Origin: Pectinophora gossypiella | Lineage: Eukaryota; Arthropoda; Insecta; Lepidoptera; Gelechiidae | Assembly (NCBI RefSeq): GCF_024362695.1 | Contig: NC_065406.1 | Location: forward strand, 7,130,001 to 7,194,000 | Direction of reading: 5' to 3' | Length of the DNA stretch: 64,000 nucleotides | Part shown: piece after piece, positions 43,201-48,240 of the stretch | Position numbering within the stretch: the first letter of the stretch is position 1 | How the letters are laid out: each line of letters begins with the position of its first letter | The notes under the pieces: generated by a model | Databases searched by the model: none | The model's input: the letters and a program-made list of their open reading frames with translations, nothing else | What the model was told of the DNA's origin: nothing | Program-made: the position numbers and the translations under genes

Positions 43201-46200
43201 TTATTGAATTTGAATTGAAAAAAGCTATAAATAGAAAAGCGAACTGTCAGTTAGTACGAAATCAGCGTCGGGAAAATATAAAAAAGTAAGTAAATAATGT
43301 ATTAAAATGTATACTCATTAAATATTAACATGTAACCATAGTCCCGGGATAATTAAAAAAAAATTTAGATTAGGTAAATCATCATTCTAAGACCTGGAGG
43401 GTTAAAATTGCCACTTCGAAGCGATTCATCTAAGAAAGCAATATTGCTATTTGACATTTGTTTGCATTGCGCGCTTACTTTTATATGCGCAAATGTCAAA
43501 TTGCAATATTGCTTTCTTAGATGAATTGTGGCTATTTTACCCCCCCCTGATAGTAAAAGGATTTCGTATAATCCCAGCTATTTCAAATTGATACTAAATG
43601 CGTACCTGACATCGCTTGACATGCGCAGAGGCTTTGCGCAACGGATACATGACACTTCGTGGTCGGTGAAACGGAGCATGCGCGACAAATGTTCAACCCT
43701 GCCTATTTGGGAAAGCCCTATTCGTTCTACTTTGGTATGGAACAACAATAGACAGTATTTTAAACACGAATGTATAATTTAAACCCAACGAGTGAATATA
43801 CAGTGTGCTTAGTGACATCGCAATAAATACTGAGGGGGATAATTCAGACCATGATTCTGAGTTAATATCATGTGGAATTTTCCGTCGCAAAATTCATGAT
43901 TTTTTAGTTTTTTTTTAATTATTTTCAATTCTATACTTTTGCAATGAAAAATTCCACTTGATACTAACTCAGAATAATCAGCTGAATTATCCCCCTCAGT
44001 ATTCGTTAGGTACAATGTCACTTAATATGATTGATGATTGCATAGTAAAAGTTTTTTTTAATTGTAAGTATACATGCAAAAAATCCCTTCTTTCACCTGG
44101 TGGACCACGGGAAAACCCATACAAAAAGGTGTATACAGCCAATAACAGCGCAAGAGTTTGTCATTGATACCCGATCTTCGATACACATCACAAAAGGATA
44201 GGCATAAAACACGTTATTTAAAATCAATCAATGTTCTATACAGCAGAACAAGAGATAGATTCTAAACAATGAAACACCAGCCAACAACGGACAAAACAAA
44301 ACGCTTAGACATTTGGAACGCGCAAACATTCCGTGAAAAGCGTACCAAAACACGGCACAGAATGACTTGCGTTTCCGGATCCTCCCGGAAACAGGCGCGG
44401 AGGCTGTCAATGTGACGTCACTCCACCTGTCCTCGAATTTCTTTCAACGTTTTCTCAAAATATACAAAATGGGGAAATATCAACGAGTGTTAGAATATGA
44501 TTCATAGACGAATACCAACTATGCTTGCTCACTACAAATATTATTTTCAGCGTTTTTAATGTATGTAGTTACGGTGTAGGATTTACTTAGTGAAGAAATG
44601 TGATTTTTCTAGGGGAAATCTGGAAACTTATTTTTTAATAAAAATTACTATGCAAAAACCGAAGCCGTGGTAGCCCGATTGGTAGAACGCTTGCCTCACA
44701 CTTTGAGGTCGCAGGTTCGAATCCAGCACAGGCCTAAACCAATGATTGTCGAATTTGTTTTCGAATTCATGTTTGGATCATGAATGATTATCACGTGCTC
44801 TGCGGTGAAGGAAAACATCGTGAGGAAACCCACGTTCCCGAGAAATGCATTTTCGGAGGTATGTGACCTAATCTGAGTCGTGCTGGTTTTTCCTTCGCGG
44901 GTTGAAAGGTTAGATAGGCAGTCGCTTCTGTCAAAACCGGACCTGTCAAATCTTCAGGTTAGGTAAGTGGACCCCGTGAAAAAAAAAACGGGATAACGGG
45001 ATGCTAAGAATTACTTTGCAAAAACTGTATATATACAGGGTGTTAATGACATCGTAACGAAATCGTGAACTATACAGATAATCCAGCTAGCAATGGTATA
45101 TGAACTGTGAAGCAAGAACACTTGTCTCATTTTATGAATAAGAATGAGTATTATGTATCATATCAGGAAGAGACAGAATTACAACGTATTTTACCGTGTA
45201 GTAAACACATAGTAAACATTACAGCCCTATCAAACTAGCTACTTGTGTACACTTTCCTCTAGATCAAAGATTGGACATTTTACGGCCTGTTGCAATGGAT
45301 AACGTTAAACGCCAGACAGCTGAAACAAAGTAAAATTTTATCTTGTTTACGTACCGCTGCTTACATAGTCCGAGAGCTTATTCCGAAGGAAGGCAATTCG
45401 ATAAGCACTAGCTGATGGTCGAACCTATATTCTTGTCCCTTTTCAAAGCTAAATAAACTCGAGGGATGGGAAACTCGTATATCTTACGTTCAAATACACC
45501 TACTTTTTGTCTGTCTACATTGTTATAAAATACTGACTGAACTGAACTTTTTAATGAGAAAACTTATAAACCGAGCAGATCTTTTTAGTTACAATAAAAA
45601 AAAAGAAATACTTAAGTACTATTGGATTCGAGACTATTTGTATTCTTCTAACATCTTTCAATAGTTAACCAACTTCTTCATGTTAAAATAGAAACGTCAA
45701 AAAAGCATTTAAAGTAATTTTCCTTAACATTATTATTAATCCACTGGTTATCCTACTTACTAACCGTCAATAAAAAAGTAAGTTCACAATTCCTAATACT
45801 GTGTAGTGTTCTGATAATGTTCGTGTTATAAAAACAACAATTTGCTACGAAATTATATTCAGTTTTGGAATTCATAATCCCTCGACCATCTTTACACAGC
45901 TAACAGCTCCTAATTTCAAAATGGCGATGCTAAGAAGCCTTCAAAAGGAGCCGTTATACTCTCATTAACATTCTAAGTGCGAATTTTCGAGTAAATTACT
46001 TTGGTAACTAGTAAAAGTTCCGTCTAAACCTACTCACGCCTGCGTAACGAAGTTGTGAATATATCTCCAGTTACCGAGGGTGTAATTGAAATTGGAAATC
46101 CTGGAAAAGCTATTGAAATTTGGATTATATATTAAGTAGGTGGAAATGTATTTTTAGAGAAATAAATTAAAATTACGATTTCGGAACAAATCGGATATTT

Positions 46201-46694
46201 GGATTTAAGCTTTATGACAGTTCCATTTGTATTTATTTCAAATATTACAAATAATAAATAGTTATCTAAGCATTTTTGCCAAATCACTTTTAATGGTACT
46301 TACTAACCTGAAACGATGTAAAAACCAGAAAATGCCGCCACTCACTATTATTAAAGAGATAACAATTTGTAAAAAAGTAGTTTCGTGTAAGTAGTGTTAG
46401 ATAGAAAAGAATCAATCAGCATATTCTTGCTCGACTGATATGTCACATGCTTATGAACGCTACAACACTAGCTTATGAACTTTGACCGATCTAATTCTTA
46501 CTGTGCATTGAAGCTATTGTATACGTAAAATGTTATCGTTATTGAAATATCACTAATTGCACTGAACTGGTCGTTCTGTTATATACGTAGTAGTAATCAT
46601 ACCTCCTGACTTCAGGCGAGGTGGGCAGACTTCTGGACTTCCTATTCTTGCTGTGGACCCGGGCATGGCCCTGGCCCGAGTTGGCGTTGCCCAT
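7751..46694 (-). CDS. sick: Neuron Navigator / sickie homologue, 5' portion, 16 exons
   Basis: Sixteen minus-strand exons, joined from 46694 down to 7751, give one open frame of 1163 codons with no stop. All introns are GT-AG and every phase matches. The protein carries segments typical of NAV proteins: LDKLKLFNKDK (about 139-149), GYMSDG (618-623) and GYMSEGG (645-651), VPQNFGYVKRQNG in exon 8, SVRERLLGSQSLPKPG in exon 10, TYSEVKSDYG in exon 11, and the EERQAHEVRKLRREL coiled-coil start in exons 15-16. From family knowledge, NAVs are microtubule plus-end proteins with a C-terminal AAA+ domain, and Drosophila sickie acts in axon growth and actin/cofilin signalling. I see [S/T]xIP motifs at 38-41, 111-114 and 338-341. 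There is no calponin-homology domain at this N-terminus, so the isoform is NAV1-like. The gene continues past the left edge: the rest of the coiled coil and the ATPase domain are absent. Confidence 0.93.
8117..8199 (-). CDS. sick: NAV exon 15, start of coiled coil
   Basis: 83 bp, acceptor CTACAG, donor GTAAGA, phase 1 in and phase 0 out. It encodes VHGSTASLVSTASSLAAGAG and SEERQAHE. This matches the HGS..SLxSxASS..S(A/P)EE(R/K) stretch that precedes the first coiled coil in NAV1-3. Confidence 0.93.
8821..8949 (-). CDS. sick: NAV exon 14, Pro/His-rich
   Basis: 129 bp, acceptor ACCATAG, donor GTATTT (weak), phase 1 at both ends. It encodes LNYGVSEPPSPSPRSALSPT and HQPANVMHTPRHSHHYPKKNDD. If the weak donor is not used, the frame reads on for 14 codons to a stop just after 8795, giving a truncated protein without the coiled coil and ATPase; that is an inference. 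Confidence 0.85.
9286..9392 (-). CDS. sick: NAV exon 13
   Basis: 107 bp, acceptor CTTACAG, donor GTAAAA, phase 2 in and phase 1 out. It encodes STKSEKLYPSMLQRSSESDY and EPYYCLPVQYGPGGQ, a conserved Tyr-rich segment that continues directly from RSNSIR in exon 12. Confidence 0.92.
10363..10545 (-). CDS. sick: NAV exon 12
   Basis: 183 bp, acceptor GGTTTCAG, donor GTGCGTC, phase 2 at both ends. It encodes SNTYSASGRLSEGESMESLT and later RSSLTHNKLIMHRDAQGSRL with NRSNSIR at the end. The RSNSI motif is shared with vertebrate NAV1. The exon is GC-rich and His/Ser-rich in the middle. Confidence 0.93.
11217..11330 (-). CDS. sick: NAV exon 11, TYSEVKSDYG segment
   Basis: 114 bp, acceptor GTTTACAG, donor GTAAAT, phase 2 at both ends. 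It encodes IAPRGGMKISDGSLSDTQTY and SEVKSDYGIPYAPWLRH. The SLSD..TYSEVKS stretch is strongly conserved among NAV proteins. Confidence 0.93.
12704..12848 (-). CDS. sick: NAV exon 10, GPKSYSL / RERLLGSQSLPKPG segment
   Basis: 145 bp, acceptor TTTCCAG, donor GTAACA, phase 1 in and phase 2 out. It encodes KNGIGPKSYSLGG, then SVRERLLGSQSLPKPGTHEF and AALFHHHR; the RERLLG(S/T)QSLPKPG core is characteristic of the family. A LINE reverse-transcriptase remnant ends only 66 bp upstream of the acceptor. Confidence 0.93.
12915..13157 (-). mobile_element. 3' end of a non-LTR retrotransposon reverse transcriptase ORF
   Basis: 81 codons open on the minus strand end in a stop: KLKWQWAGHIARRTDGRWGG, then VLEWRPR, VGRPATRWTDDLVKVAG, SRWMRAAQDRSSWRSLGEAY and AQQWASYG. 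This is the well-known C-terminus of lepidopteran LINE reverse transcriptases, after the polymerase domain. It is 5'-truncated and followed by a CAT-repeat tail. It sits in intron 9 of NAV, on the gene's strand, close to the exon 10 acceptor. Confidence 0.85.
13497..13589 (-). CDS. sick: NAV exon 9
   Basis: 93 bp, acceptor TATTTAG, donor GTAAG, phase 1 at both ends. It encodes GRTAQVSAVPRTKVKVSGGT followed by QTCTQDLQIH, a basic linker that leads into the conserved exon 10 segment. An LTR-free stretch with a 17-T run lies 180 bp upstream in the intron. Confidence 0.85.
13755..13805 (-). mobile_element. tiny poly(A) insertion with flanking duplication
   Basis: A run of about 17 T plus some 14 other bases is flanked on both sides by TTTTGTTATCTT. 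The pattern fits an extremely 5'-truncated retro-insertion on the minus strand with a target-site duplication of about 12 bp. Confidence 0.5.
14311..14488 (-). CDS. sick: NAV exon 8, FGYVKR segment
   Basis: 178 bp, acceptor ATTTCAG, donor GTATGG, phase 0 in and phase 1 out. It encodes a Ser/Gly-rich start and then KAKVPQNFGYVKRQNGLQQP, a segment I recognise from NAV/sickie proteins, and a Gln/Pro-rich end. Confidence 0.9.
14634..14684 (-). CDS. sick: NAV exon 7, short
   Basis: 51 bp, 17 codons (YAASNSSQHSSRSGGSQ), phase 0 at both ends, acceptor CTTACAG, donor GTATG. Both splice sites are good and the exon can be included or skipped without shifting frame, so it may be a cassette exon. Confidence 0.78.
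14990..15103 (-). mobile_element. SINE/LINE 3' tail (CCCACTGCTGGGCACAGGCC type)
   Basis: Starts with AACATAACAACATAAACAGC and CTATAT..ACGTCCCACTGCTGGG, then CCTCCCCTCAATCAACCGGA. Read on the minus strand this is the 3' tail also found at 48745-48860 and, on the plus strand, at 49486-49615. It lies in intron 6, about 45 bp from the exon 6 donor. Confidence 0.7.
15148..15285 (-). CDS. sick: NAV exon 6
   Basis: 138 bp, 46 codons, phase 0 at both ends, acceptor ACATTACAG, donor GTAAAA. It encodes a Ser/Pro/His/basic segment with APPSPSHSRKGERR and EKLTAAQQLGIAPHPQ. The same frame stays open for 71 codons upstream of this acceptor, to 15498, so a longer form of this exon is possible. Confidence 0.8.
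15452..15515 (-). other. partial second copy of NAV exon 5 sequence
   Basis: 15452-15484 matches exon 5 positions 15628-15660 at 27 of 33 bases, and 15501-15515 matches the ACCACGCGGTA(C/A)ACC of exon 5. Translated on the minus strand the first block reads YGQQTERQPLAPG, against CGQQTERQPPAPR in exon 5. The section between the two blocks is shorter than in exon 5. It lies in the intron between exons 5 and 6, within a frame that is open into exon 6. It is either a decaying duplicate or part of an alternative exon. Confidence 0.65.
15570..15744 (-). CDS. sick: NAV exon 5
   Basis: 175 bp, acceptor CCAATAG, donor GTGCGTG (less common than GTAAG), phase 2 in and phase 0 out. It encodes about 58 residues including VVYRVVGRTRSKADCGQQTE and DTTWKKYTDSP. 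It is very GC-rich. It lies 18.4 kb downstream of exon 4. A related stretch lies just 3' of it at 15452-15515 (see findings). Confidence 0.82.
15904..16020 (-). repeat. dispersed repeat, family with copies near 20090 and 40700
   Basis: Contains CACGTTGGTTCAATAGAAA, GCTCGGTGAGGCGTGGGCAC and GATGGATGTACCTATGAC. It matches the minus strand of 20088-20200 and the plus strand of 40692-40797. It is an unclassified SINE-like family. Confidence 0.6.
16075..16345 (-). mobile_element. transposon-derived C-terminal ORF with poly(A)
   Basis: On the minus strand 63 codons are open and end in TAG at 16154-16156: GSDAKKFIAEIGRRLRESGD, DPRAGLFLAQRLSNAVQRGN, AASVMGTFAPGLVRGGLFDE. A short AT-rich 3' stretch and a poly(A) of about 15 bases follow at 16077-16089. 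I have seen similar RxLxFLxQRxSxAxQRGNAAS segments in lepidopteran repeats, but I cannot name the element. The poly(A) suggests retroposition. Confidence 0.5.
17041..17120 (+). mobile_element. LINE 3'-end fragment
   Basis: GGAATTCCATAGTCTCTGCT and TACCCCGGTGGGAAATA with a (GTAT)n-like tail are the reverse complement of 17680-17760. It is a short 3' fragment of the same LINE family, in the opposite orientation. Confidence 0.65.
17675..17860 (-). mobile_element. LINE 3' end, RT C-terminus remnant
   Basis: Plus strand: ACATACATACATAAACTCAC, then GTAAGCAGAGACTATGGAAT, CACGCACGGCGGTTCAGAG. On the minus strand it corresponds to the end of a LINE RT ORF (NRRACMK..NVEEA..SIVSAYP type, clearest in the 21055 copy) followed by a (TATG)n tail. 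Confidence 0.7.
18220..18528 (+). mobile_element. full-length tRNA-derived SINE with 10-bp target duplication
   Basis: The head has tRNA A-box (GTGGTCCAGTGGTTGATCG) and B-box (GGGTTCGATTCCC) sequences for RNA polymerase III. The body is CTTCGGAAGGCACGTTAAGC onward, and the tail ACCCTGACACCAGGATTGAT ends in (GAA)n. ATAGGTCTCC occurs on both sides (18210-18219 and 18529-18538), so both ends are exact. It lies in intron 4, antisense to NAV. Confidence 0.88.
18630..18714 (+). mobile_element. SINE tail fragment
   Basis: Only the 3' part of the same SINE family is present (TAACCCTGACACCAGGGTTG to GAAGTAGAAGAAG). It is 5'-truncated. Confidence 0.75.
18715..18807 (+). mobile_element. LINE 3' end
   Basis: AATAAGGCTGCCTATTGTGC ... 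GTGCAATAAAG with a GATTGATTGAATGA tail. It matches the 3' ends at 53733-53858 and 59159-59276 (AATAAGGCCGCCTATTATAC, GTGCAATAAAGTATT). It directly follows the SINE tail. Confidence 0.65.
19249..19425 (+). mobile_element. 5'-truncated SINE
   Basis: From GTGCTTCGGAAGGCACGTTA through the CCCTGACACCAGGGTTGATG tail to AAGAAGAAGA. The tRNA-like head is missing. A CA-rich low-complexity run follows at 19448-19585. Confidence 0.8.
19440..19585 (+). repeat. CA/CATA-rich low-complexity tract
   Basis: Repeated CACCCACACATAC, CTCACACACATC and ACACACTCACATACATAAA stretches. It is low-complexity sequence that stays open in two frames only because it lacks stops. Confidence 0.7.
19876..20043. mobile_element. 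palindromic MITE, family H copy 1
   Basis: Long imperfect terminal inverted repeats (GGGGGGTTAAAATGGCCACA ... TGTGGCCATTTTAGCCCCCT) with TCTAAGAAAGCAATATTGC on both arms, and a centre with CATATAAAAGTAAGTGCGCA. Other copies are at 43396-43548, 48017-48111 and 63520-63684. Confidence 0.85.
20088..20200 (+). repeat. dispersed repeat, copy of the 15904 family
   Basis: ACAAACTCACGACTATATTT, GTCAGAGGTACATCCATGTG and GAGCTTTCTGTTAGACCAAC are shared, in opposite orientation, with 15904-16020 and 40692-40797. Confidence 0.65.
20235..20396. mobile_element. MITE, family G copy 1
   Basis: TGTACAGTCATGAGCAATAT at one end and a diverged inverted form (GTGCTCGTGAGCGTAC) at the other. The internal GTCATTTAATGAGACTTAC is shared with 39736-39870 and 60842-60988. 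Confidence 0.75.
21055..21350 (-). mobile_element. LINE 3' end, longest copy of the (TATG)n family
   Basis: Plus strand CATACATACATAACCTCAAG, GATAAGCAGAGACTATAGAA, CACGCACGCCGGTTCAGAGT, then CCTTCTAGGTCTTCCTCTG. The minus strand reads, with gaps, as an RT C-terminus (DGRAGRGRPRR, then LNRRACMKRLMNVEEA and SIVSAYP). It is a decayed 5'-truncated copy. Confidence 0.7.
21875..22180 (-). mobile_element. degenerate LINE 3' end of the same family
   Basis: ACATACATACATACTTACAT, then ACGCCCACCAAGGTTTGTAA and GCTTCGATTCTGACATAA, later CTCCACATTCATAAATCG. Clearly related to 21055-21350 but interrupted by unrelated sequence at about 21975-22080. Confidence 0.55.
23074..24511. mobile_element. fold-back DNA transposon, 1.44 kb, 450-bp inverted arms
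   Basis: The left arm (23074-23525) and right arm (24065-24511) are near-identical inverted copies. The outer end is TGTGCGTCAAGCTAGCGGCC. CGTCGTGGC lies directly outside both ends (23065-23073 and 24512-24520), a 9-bp target duplication. The arms contain CGTCAAGCTAGC three times in alternating orientation, and several TAGTAC motifs. The central 540 bp holds no recognisable transposase, so it is non-autonomous. A 9-bp duplication with long arms fits Mutator-like or Foldback types. Confidence 0.9.
23526..24064. other. centre of the fold-back element
   Basis: AT-rich, with one 63-codon open stretch (23615-23806, plus) that resembles no protein I know. I see no transposase motif and no promoter. 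Confidence 0.5.
24772..25126. mobile_element. MITE with about 55-bp terminal inverted repeats
   Basis: CTAATTTAATTTTAAGTTAT at the left and ATAACTTAAAATAAAATTAG at the right, extending inward to GAAAAGGAAAGGGA / TCCCTTTCCTTTTC. The interior is not coding. No clear target duplication is visible. Confidence 0.75.
25130..30360. other. intron 4 of NAV, no recognised feature
   Basis: AT-rich intron of over 5 kb with no repeat I can name, no SINE, and no exon-like stretch with paired splice sites. Confidence 0.55.
30381..30608 (-). mobile_element. LINE reverse-transcriptase C-terminal remnant
   Basis: 75 codons on the minus strand: FIKVIGYLIRHDEFIKKIIE, GKRGRGRSGRAYMEPIKEKV, NVVTNKEVKELAFDRLKWKM, then a stop. 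The GHLIRHDEF..IIEGK.GRGR..Y pattern is that of a LINE RT C-terminus. It differs from the 12915 remnant, so it is another family. A CATCATCATCA tail follows at 30366-30376. Confidence 0.75.
31473..31627 (-). mobile_element. SINE, head and body, tail lost
   Basis: Minus-strand copy of the 18220 SINE family: GGCCTCCGTGGTCCAGTGAC head, GGTTCGAATCCCGGTGGGGA B-box, GATCCGTGCTTCGGAAGGCA body. The ACCCTGACACC tail is missing. Confidence 0.8.
32414..32900 (-). promoter_or_regulatory. CpG-rich island, possible internal promoter of NAV
   Basis: Very GC- and CpG-rich, peaking at 32755-32850 with GCCGCCGCCGCC-type runs, in an AT-rich intron. On the minus strand a strong donor (GTAAGG) follows at 32412-32413. 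An ATG at 32470-32472 gives 19 codons plus two bases into that donor, the right phase to splice to exon 5. A shorter NAV transcript could start here; this is inference. The open frames across it are probably due to GC content. Confidence 0.35.
32960..34120. other. intron 4 near exon 4, GC-rich patches
   Basis: GC-rich patches at 33220-33360 and 33670-33740 have no repeat partner in the window and no coding sequence I recognise. The rest is plain intron. Confidence 0.5.
34126..35847 (-). CDS. sick: NAV exon 4, long disordered exon
   Basis: 1722 bp, acceptor CTGCAG, donor GTAAGTG, phase 2 at both ends. It codes for about 574 residues (99-672). The composition is low-complexity Ser/Asn/Lys/Gln and is probably intrinsically disordered. 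Landmarks are the EB-binding type motif SKIP (111-114), the NAV motif LDKLKLFNKDK (139-149), a second [S/T]xIP site TGIPKP (338-343), an acidic/basic stretch SEAEISEKEAAQKRLLESAG that could form a short helix, and the tandem GYMSDG (618-623) and GYMSEGG (645-651) motifs found in NAV1-3. The reading frame is open into the acceptor, so it has no start codon of its own; the frame reads TTG, not ATG, at 35823-35825. Confidence 0.95.
35921..36017 (-). CDS. sick: NAV exon 3
   Basis: 97 bp, acceptor TTCACAG, donor GTAAG, phase 1 in and phase 2 out. It encodes GKSGLSASSSRSTSPLGQGA followed by VSFIPRAPSSS, a Ser-rich linker. A 73-bp intron separates it from exon 4, and the join gives SSSGSRPNSSLLAPGSKIP without a break. 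Confidence 0.88.
36018..37900. other. intron 2, no recognised feature
   Basis: AT-rich. A palindromic CRE-type TGACGTCA occurs near 36509 and again near 37793, and a GTCGACTGACATGCGACCG patch lies near 37720. I see no exon or named repeat. Confidence 0.5.
37910..37990 (+). mobile_element. diverged SINE tail fragment
   Basis: TTCTGACACCAGGGCTGATA, then CTCACATTCCACACGAGAGG and AGAAGAAGAT. It is the 3' part of the 18220 family, more diverged than the other copies. Confidence 0.6.
39197..39495 (+). mobile_element. full-length tRNA-derived SINE with 11-bp target duplication
   Basis: GCCTCCGTGGTCCAGTGGTT head, body with GATCCGTGCTTCGGAACGCA, tail CCCTGACACCAGGGTTGATG and AAGAAG end. ACGGCTAAAAG is duplicated at 39186-39196 and 39496-39506. 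About 20 bases of the body (the region read as GTTACATGAGCCATG elsewhere) are missing, so it is an internal deletion variant. Confidence 0.88.
39736..39870. mobile_element. MITE, family G copy 2
   Basis: TGTACAGTCATGAGCAATAT, then CCACTTTAGGACTCTGTCGC and GACATTTAATGAGACTTACA. The right end is truncated compared with the 60842 copy. Confidence 0.75.
40222..40440 (-). mobile_element. (GAAA)n tract and adjoining retroposon 3' end with small hairpin
   Basis: A GAAA microsatellite at 40222-40253 is followed by TTTATTC (AATAAA on the minus strand). Within it CTGGCTCCT at 40293 onward pairs with AGGAGCCAG near 40328. The layout fits the 3' end of a minus-strand element with a GAAA-type tail; the family is unknown to me. 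Confidence 0.45.
40692..40797 (-). repeat. dispersed repeat, third copy of the 15904 family
   Basis: CCATCACGTTGGTCTAATAG, GATGGATGCATCTCTGACCA and ATATAGTCGTAAGCTTATGT match 15904-16020 directly and 20088-20200 in reverse. Confidence 0.65.
41225..41315 (-). mobile_element. SINE tail fragment
   Basis: TATCGTGTGGGTTGTGAAGT, then AACCTTATCAATCCTGG and ATCAGGGTTATTATTGAGCA. Minus-strand, truncated copy of the 18220 family tail. Confidence 0.65.
41680..41996 (+). mobile_element. SINE with inverted 5' half
   Basis: 41680-41805 is the tRNA-like head and start of the body on the minus strand (GGGATTCGAACCCGGGACCT, CACTGGACCACGGAGGTCG). 41815-41996 is the rest of the body and tail on the plus strand (GATCCGTGCTTCGGAGGGCA to GATAGAAGAAGA). 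The two halves together make one element, as expected from twin priming. Confidence 0.75.
42183..42289 (-). CDS. sick: NAV exon 2
   Basis: 107 bp, acceptor TTTCAG, donor GTAAG, phase 2 in and phase 1 out. It encodes about 36 residues with a TSIP motif (38-41), an Ala run, and a basic/proline stretch (RRAPPDKRPLPATP) that could act as an SH3 ligand. It is much richer in GC than the surrounding intron. Phases match exons 1 and 3 only when this exon is included, which is good evidence that it is real. Confidence 0.78.
43396..43548. mobile_element. palindromic MITE, family H copy 2
   Basis: Same arms as 19876-20043 (TCTAAGAAAGCAATATTGC), but the centre is in the reverse orientation (TTTGCATTGCGCGCTTACTT), so the element is inserted the other way round. 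Ends are GGAGGGTTAAAAT and ATTTTACCCCCCC. Confidence 0.85.
43811..44022. mobile_element. MITE with about 80-bp inverted arms
   Basis: AGTGACATCGCAATAAATAC TGAGGG at the left is matched in reverse at the right (CTCAGTATTCG...AATGTCACT). The match extends inward through GGGATAATTCAG and AAAATTCCAC. No other copy is seen in the window. Confidence 0.8.
44660..45008 (+). mobile_element. tRNA-derived SINE of a second family, 17-bp target duplication
   Basis: Head GCCGTGGTAGCCCGATTGGT with B-box GCAGGTTCGAATCC. The body includes CGTGCTCTGCGGTGAAGGAA and GTGAGGAAACCCACG, and the tail GGACCTGTCAAATCTTCAGG ends near a GGGATAACGGGATGC end. AATTACTATGCAAAAAC (44643-44659) and AATTACTTTGCAAAAAC (45009-45025) are the target duplications, with one difference. 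Unrelated in sequence to the 18220 family. Confidence 0.88.
46603..46694 (-). CDS. sick: NAV exon 1 with start codon
   Basis: This exon encodes residues 1-30 plus two bases (phase 2) and ends at a GTATG donor. The start is supported by an in-frame TGA at 46707-46709, 15 bases upstream, and by a good context (A at -3, G at +4). The peptide starts MGNANSGQGHARVHSKNRKS. Gly-2 and Ser-6 fit the N-myristoylation pattern, and a basic cluster (KNRKSR) follows at 16-21; together these suggest membrane anchoring, which is an inference. No pyrimidine-rich acceptor lies just upstream, so this is probably a first exon with its own promoter. It joins exon 2 across a 4.3-kb intron and reconstitutes an Arg codon. 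Confidence 0.8.
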
Positions 46695-46870
46695 CTTCAC
46701 TCTTCTTCACGCTCTTATAAAGTTCAACACTTTTTCCACGAACATTTTTCCGTAATAACCGAACACTCTTTCAGCACTCTTCATGTTATTATCACACTAT
46801 TGTATTATTTTCTTCCGTTACTATAATATTGGAAGGACACTGTTATAGACAAGTCGTTCAGCTTGTATTC
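46695..46870 (-). promoter_or_regulatory. probable 5' UTR and promoter-proximal region of NAV exon 1
   Basis: Upstream of the ATG on the minus strand there is an in-frame stop and no convincing 3' splice site. I therefore read this stretch as 5' UTR. A CAGTG initiator-like sequence occurs around 46840, but no TATA box stands out and the transcription start is not fixed by the sequence. Confidence 0.3.
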
Positions 46871-47990
46871 AAGCCTTTGTAAGCGGTGTCAGTTCAATGG
46901 ACTGTTAATGTTGATATACCTTCGGTGAATGTTACGTATAAAGTAATATTTACATTGATTCATGTTTTCTCTTGATATGTGACTAATTTAAGGACTTTAC
47001 CGGTTCGAAAATATTACCTTTATGTTACTGTTATACCACCTTTAACAGTTCAGAACATAATAAACCTGTTCTGTCTCATGGTGACTCAAAATGCCAAGCA
47101 TCTGATTCGCCGTCCTGCAAATTCCTCTATGGTTACCGGTTGCCCAATATCCATCTACATACCTGTATAGGTATTCCGGTATATATATTTAGTGGATAGC
47201 CCGTCTGATCCCCGCAAATGCCAATGTTCACCATAGCAGGAATTGCAAAGGTCGAAGCGGTTGAACCGCCGTAACTTACCGACTGCGGTAACCACAGTGC
47301 GTCCAACGTTTGTGTATCGTCTTTTAAGGGATTTGTGGTAAAATGTTTTTAAGCTGCGGCTTGGAAGGTTCAGGATATTTTGGTTGACAAATCATGTGAC
47401 AGACATTCATTGTCAATAATTGTTATTTTATCGTAACAAATAGTCAAATATTATGCAATTATTATTTGTTTACTAATCTAATCAAAGCTACTTTATTGCA
47501 CACAAACAAATCATATAAACATTTAAGTACTAATCGATTATTTTAAGTTGATTTGGATGCTTAGTAAAGACAATAGCCCCTCAATAGCAGGTGAAACTCA
47601 CTCACTGAGGTTTGTTATGAGTCATGAGGCATGTCAAAGAACAGTTCCTGTTCATCCGTGATCGACCTCAAATGATAAGTGCCATTTATGTTGTTCGAAT
47701 ATTCTACAGTATTAGCTTGTTTGACAGTTACTTCAATTACAACTAAGTTACCATTTTGAGAAGTGAGCCTTCTTTGCCTAAACTATCCCAACTATTTGAG
47801 AGAACATTAAACGTTCAGTAATAATTCATGTGAACAGCCAAAGTTGAACAAATTACAATTGATTACATATGATGGGGACGCAACGATTAGCGTTATTGTC
47901 TCTTGTTCGGAGAATTAAGGACAATGGGAAAAAAGTATCATCACTGAAGTTCTTTTTTTAAGTTCATTGGCCTTTAATTAAAAGTTTGCT
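46710..47990. other. 5' flank of NAV exon 1
   Basis: AT-rich upstream sequence with a GC-richer patch at 47200-47320. I recognise no gene or repeat. Confidence 0.5.
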
Positions 47991-48016
47991 TTGAAGAAGT
48001 AAGTCGTATTAGAGAA

Positions 48017-48111
48017 ATATATAAAAGTAAGTGCGCGATGCAAACAAATGTCAAATAGAAATATTGCTTTCTTAGATCAATTGCAACAATGTGGCCATTT
48101 TAGACGCCCTG
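48017..48111. mobile_element. MITE family H, half copy
   Basis: Only the centre and right arm are present (TATAAAAGTAAGTGCGCGAT, ATTGCTTTCTTAGATCAATT, GTGGCCATTTTAGACGCCCT). The left arm is lost. Confidence 0.75.
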
Positions 48112-48129
48112 ATTTTGATTGAATTCACT

Positions 48130-48240
48130 TTTATATAATTGGCTTTTGGCTTTTGTAATTGGCTATTTGTTTGTATTTTTAAATCTAAATTGTTTTGTCT
48201 TGTAAGCTGTTGGTTTTCCAAGAAATAAATAAATAAATAT
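48130..48240 (+). mobile_element. retroposon 3' end with (AAAT)n tail
   Basis: TGTCTTGTAAGCTGTTGGTT followed by AATAAATAAATAAAT. The layout is that of a LINE 3' UTR and tail. Only a fragment is present. Confidence 0.5.

Larger units (their letters stand above)
42650..46600. other. intron 1 background
   Basis: Apart from the MITEs and the SINE listed at 43396, 43811 and 44660 there is nothing I can classify. A TGACGTCA site lies at about 44412. The stretch 45030-46600 shows no repeat or exon. Confidence 0.5.

Noticed and set aside
44660..44740. tRNA gene
   Set aside because: The A and B boxes are present, but it sits in a 349-bp SINE flanked by a 17-bp duplication and cannot fold into an intact tRNA.
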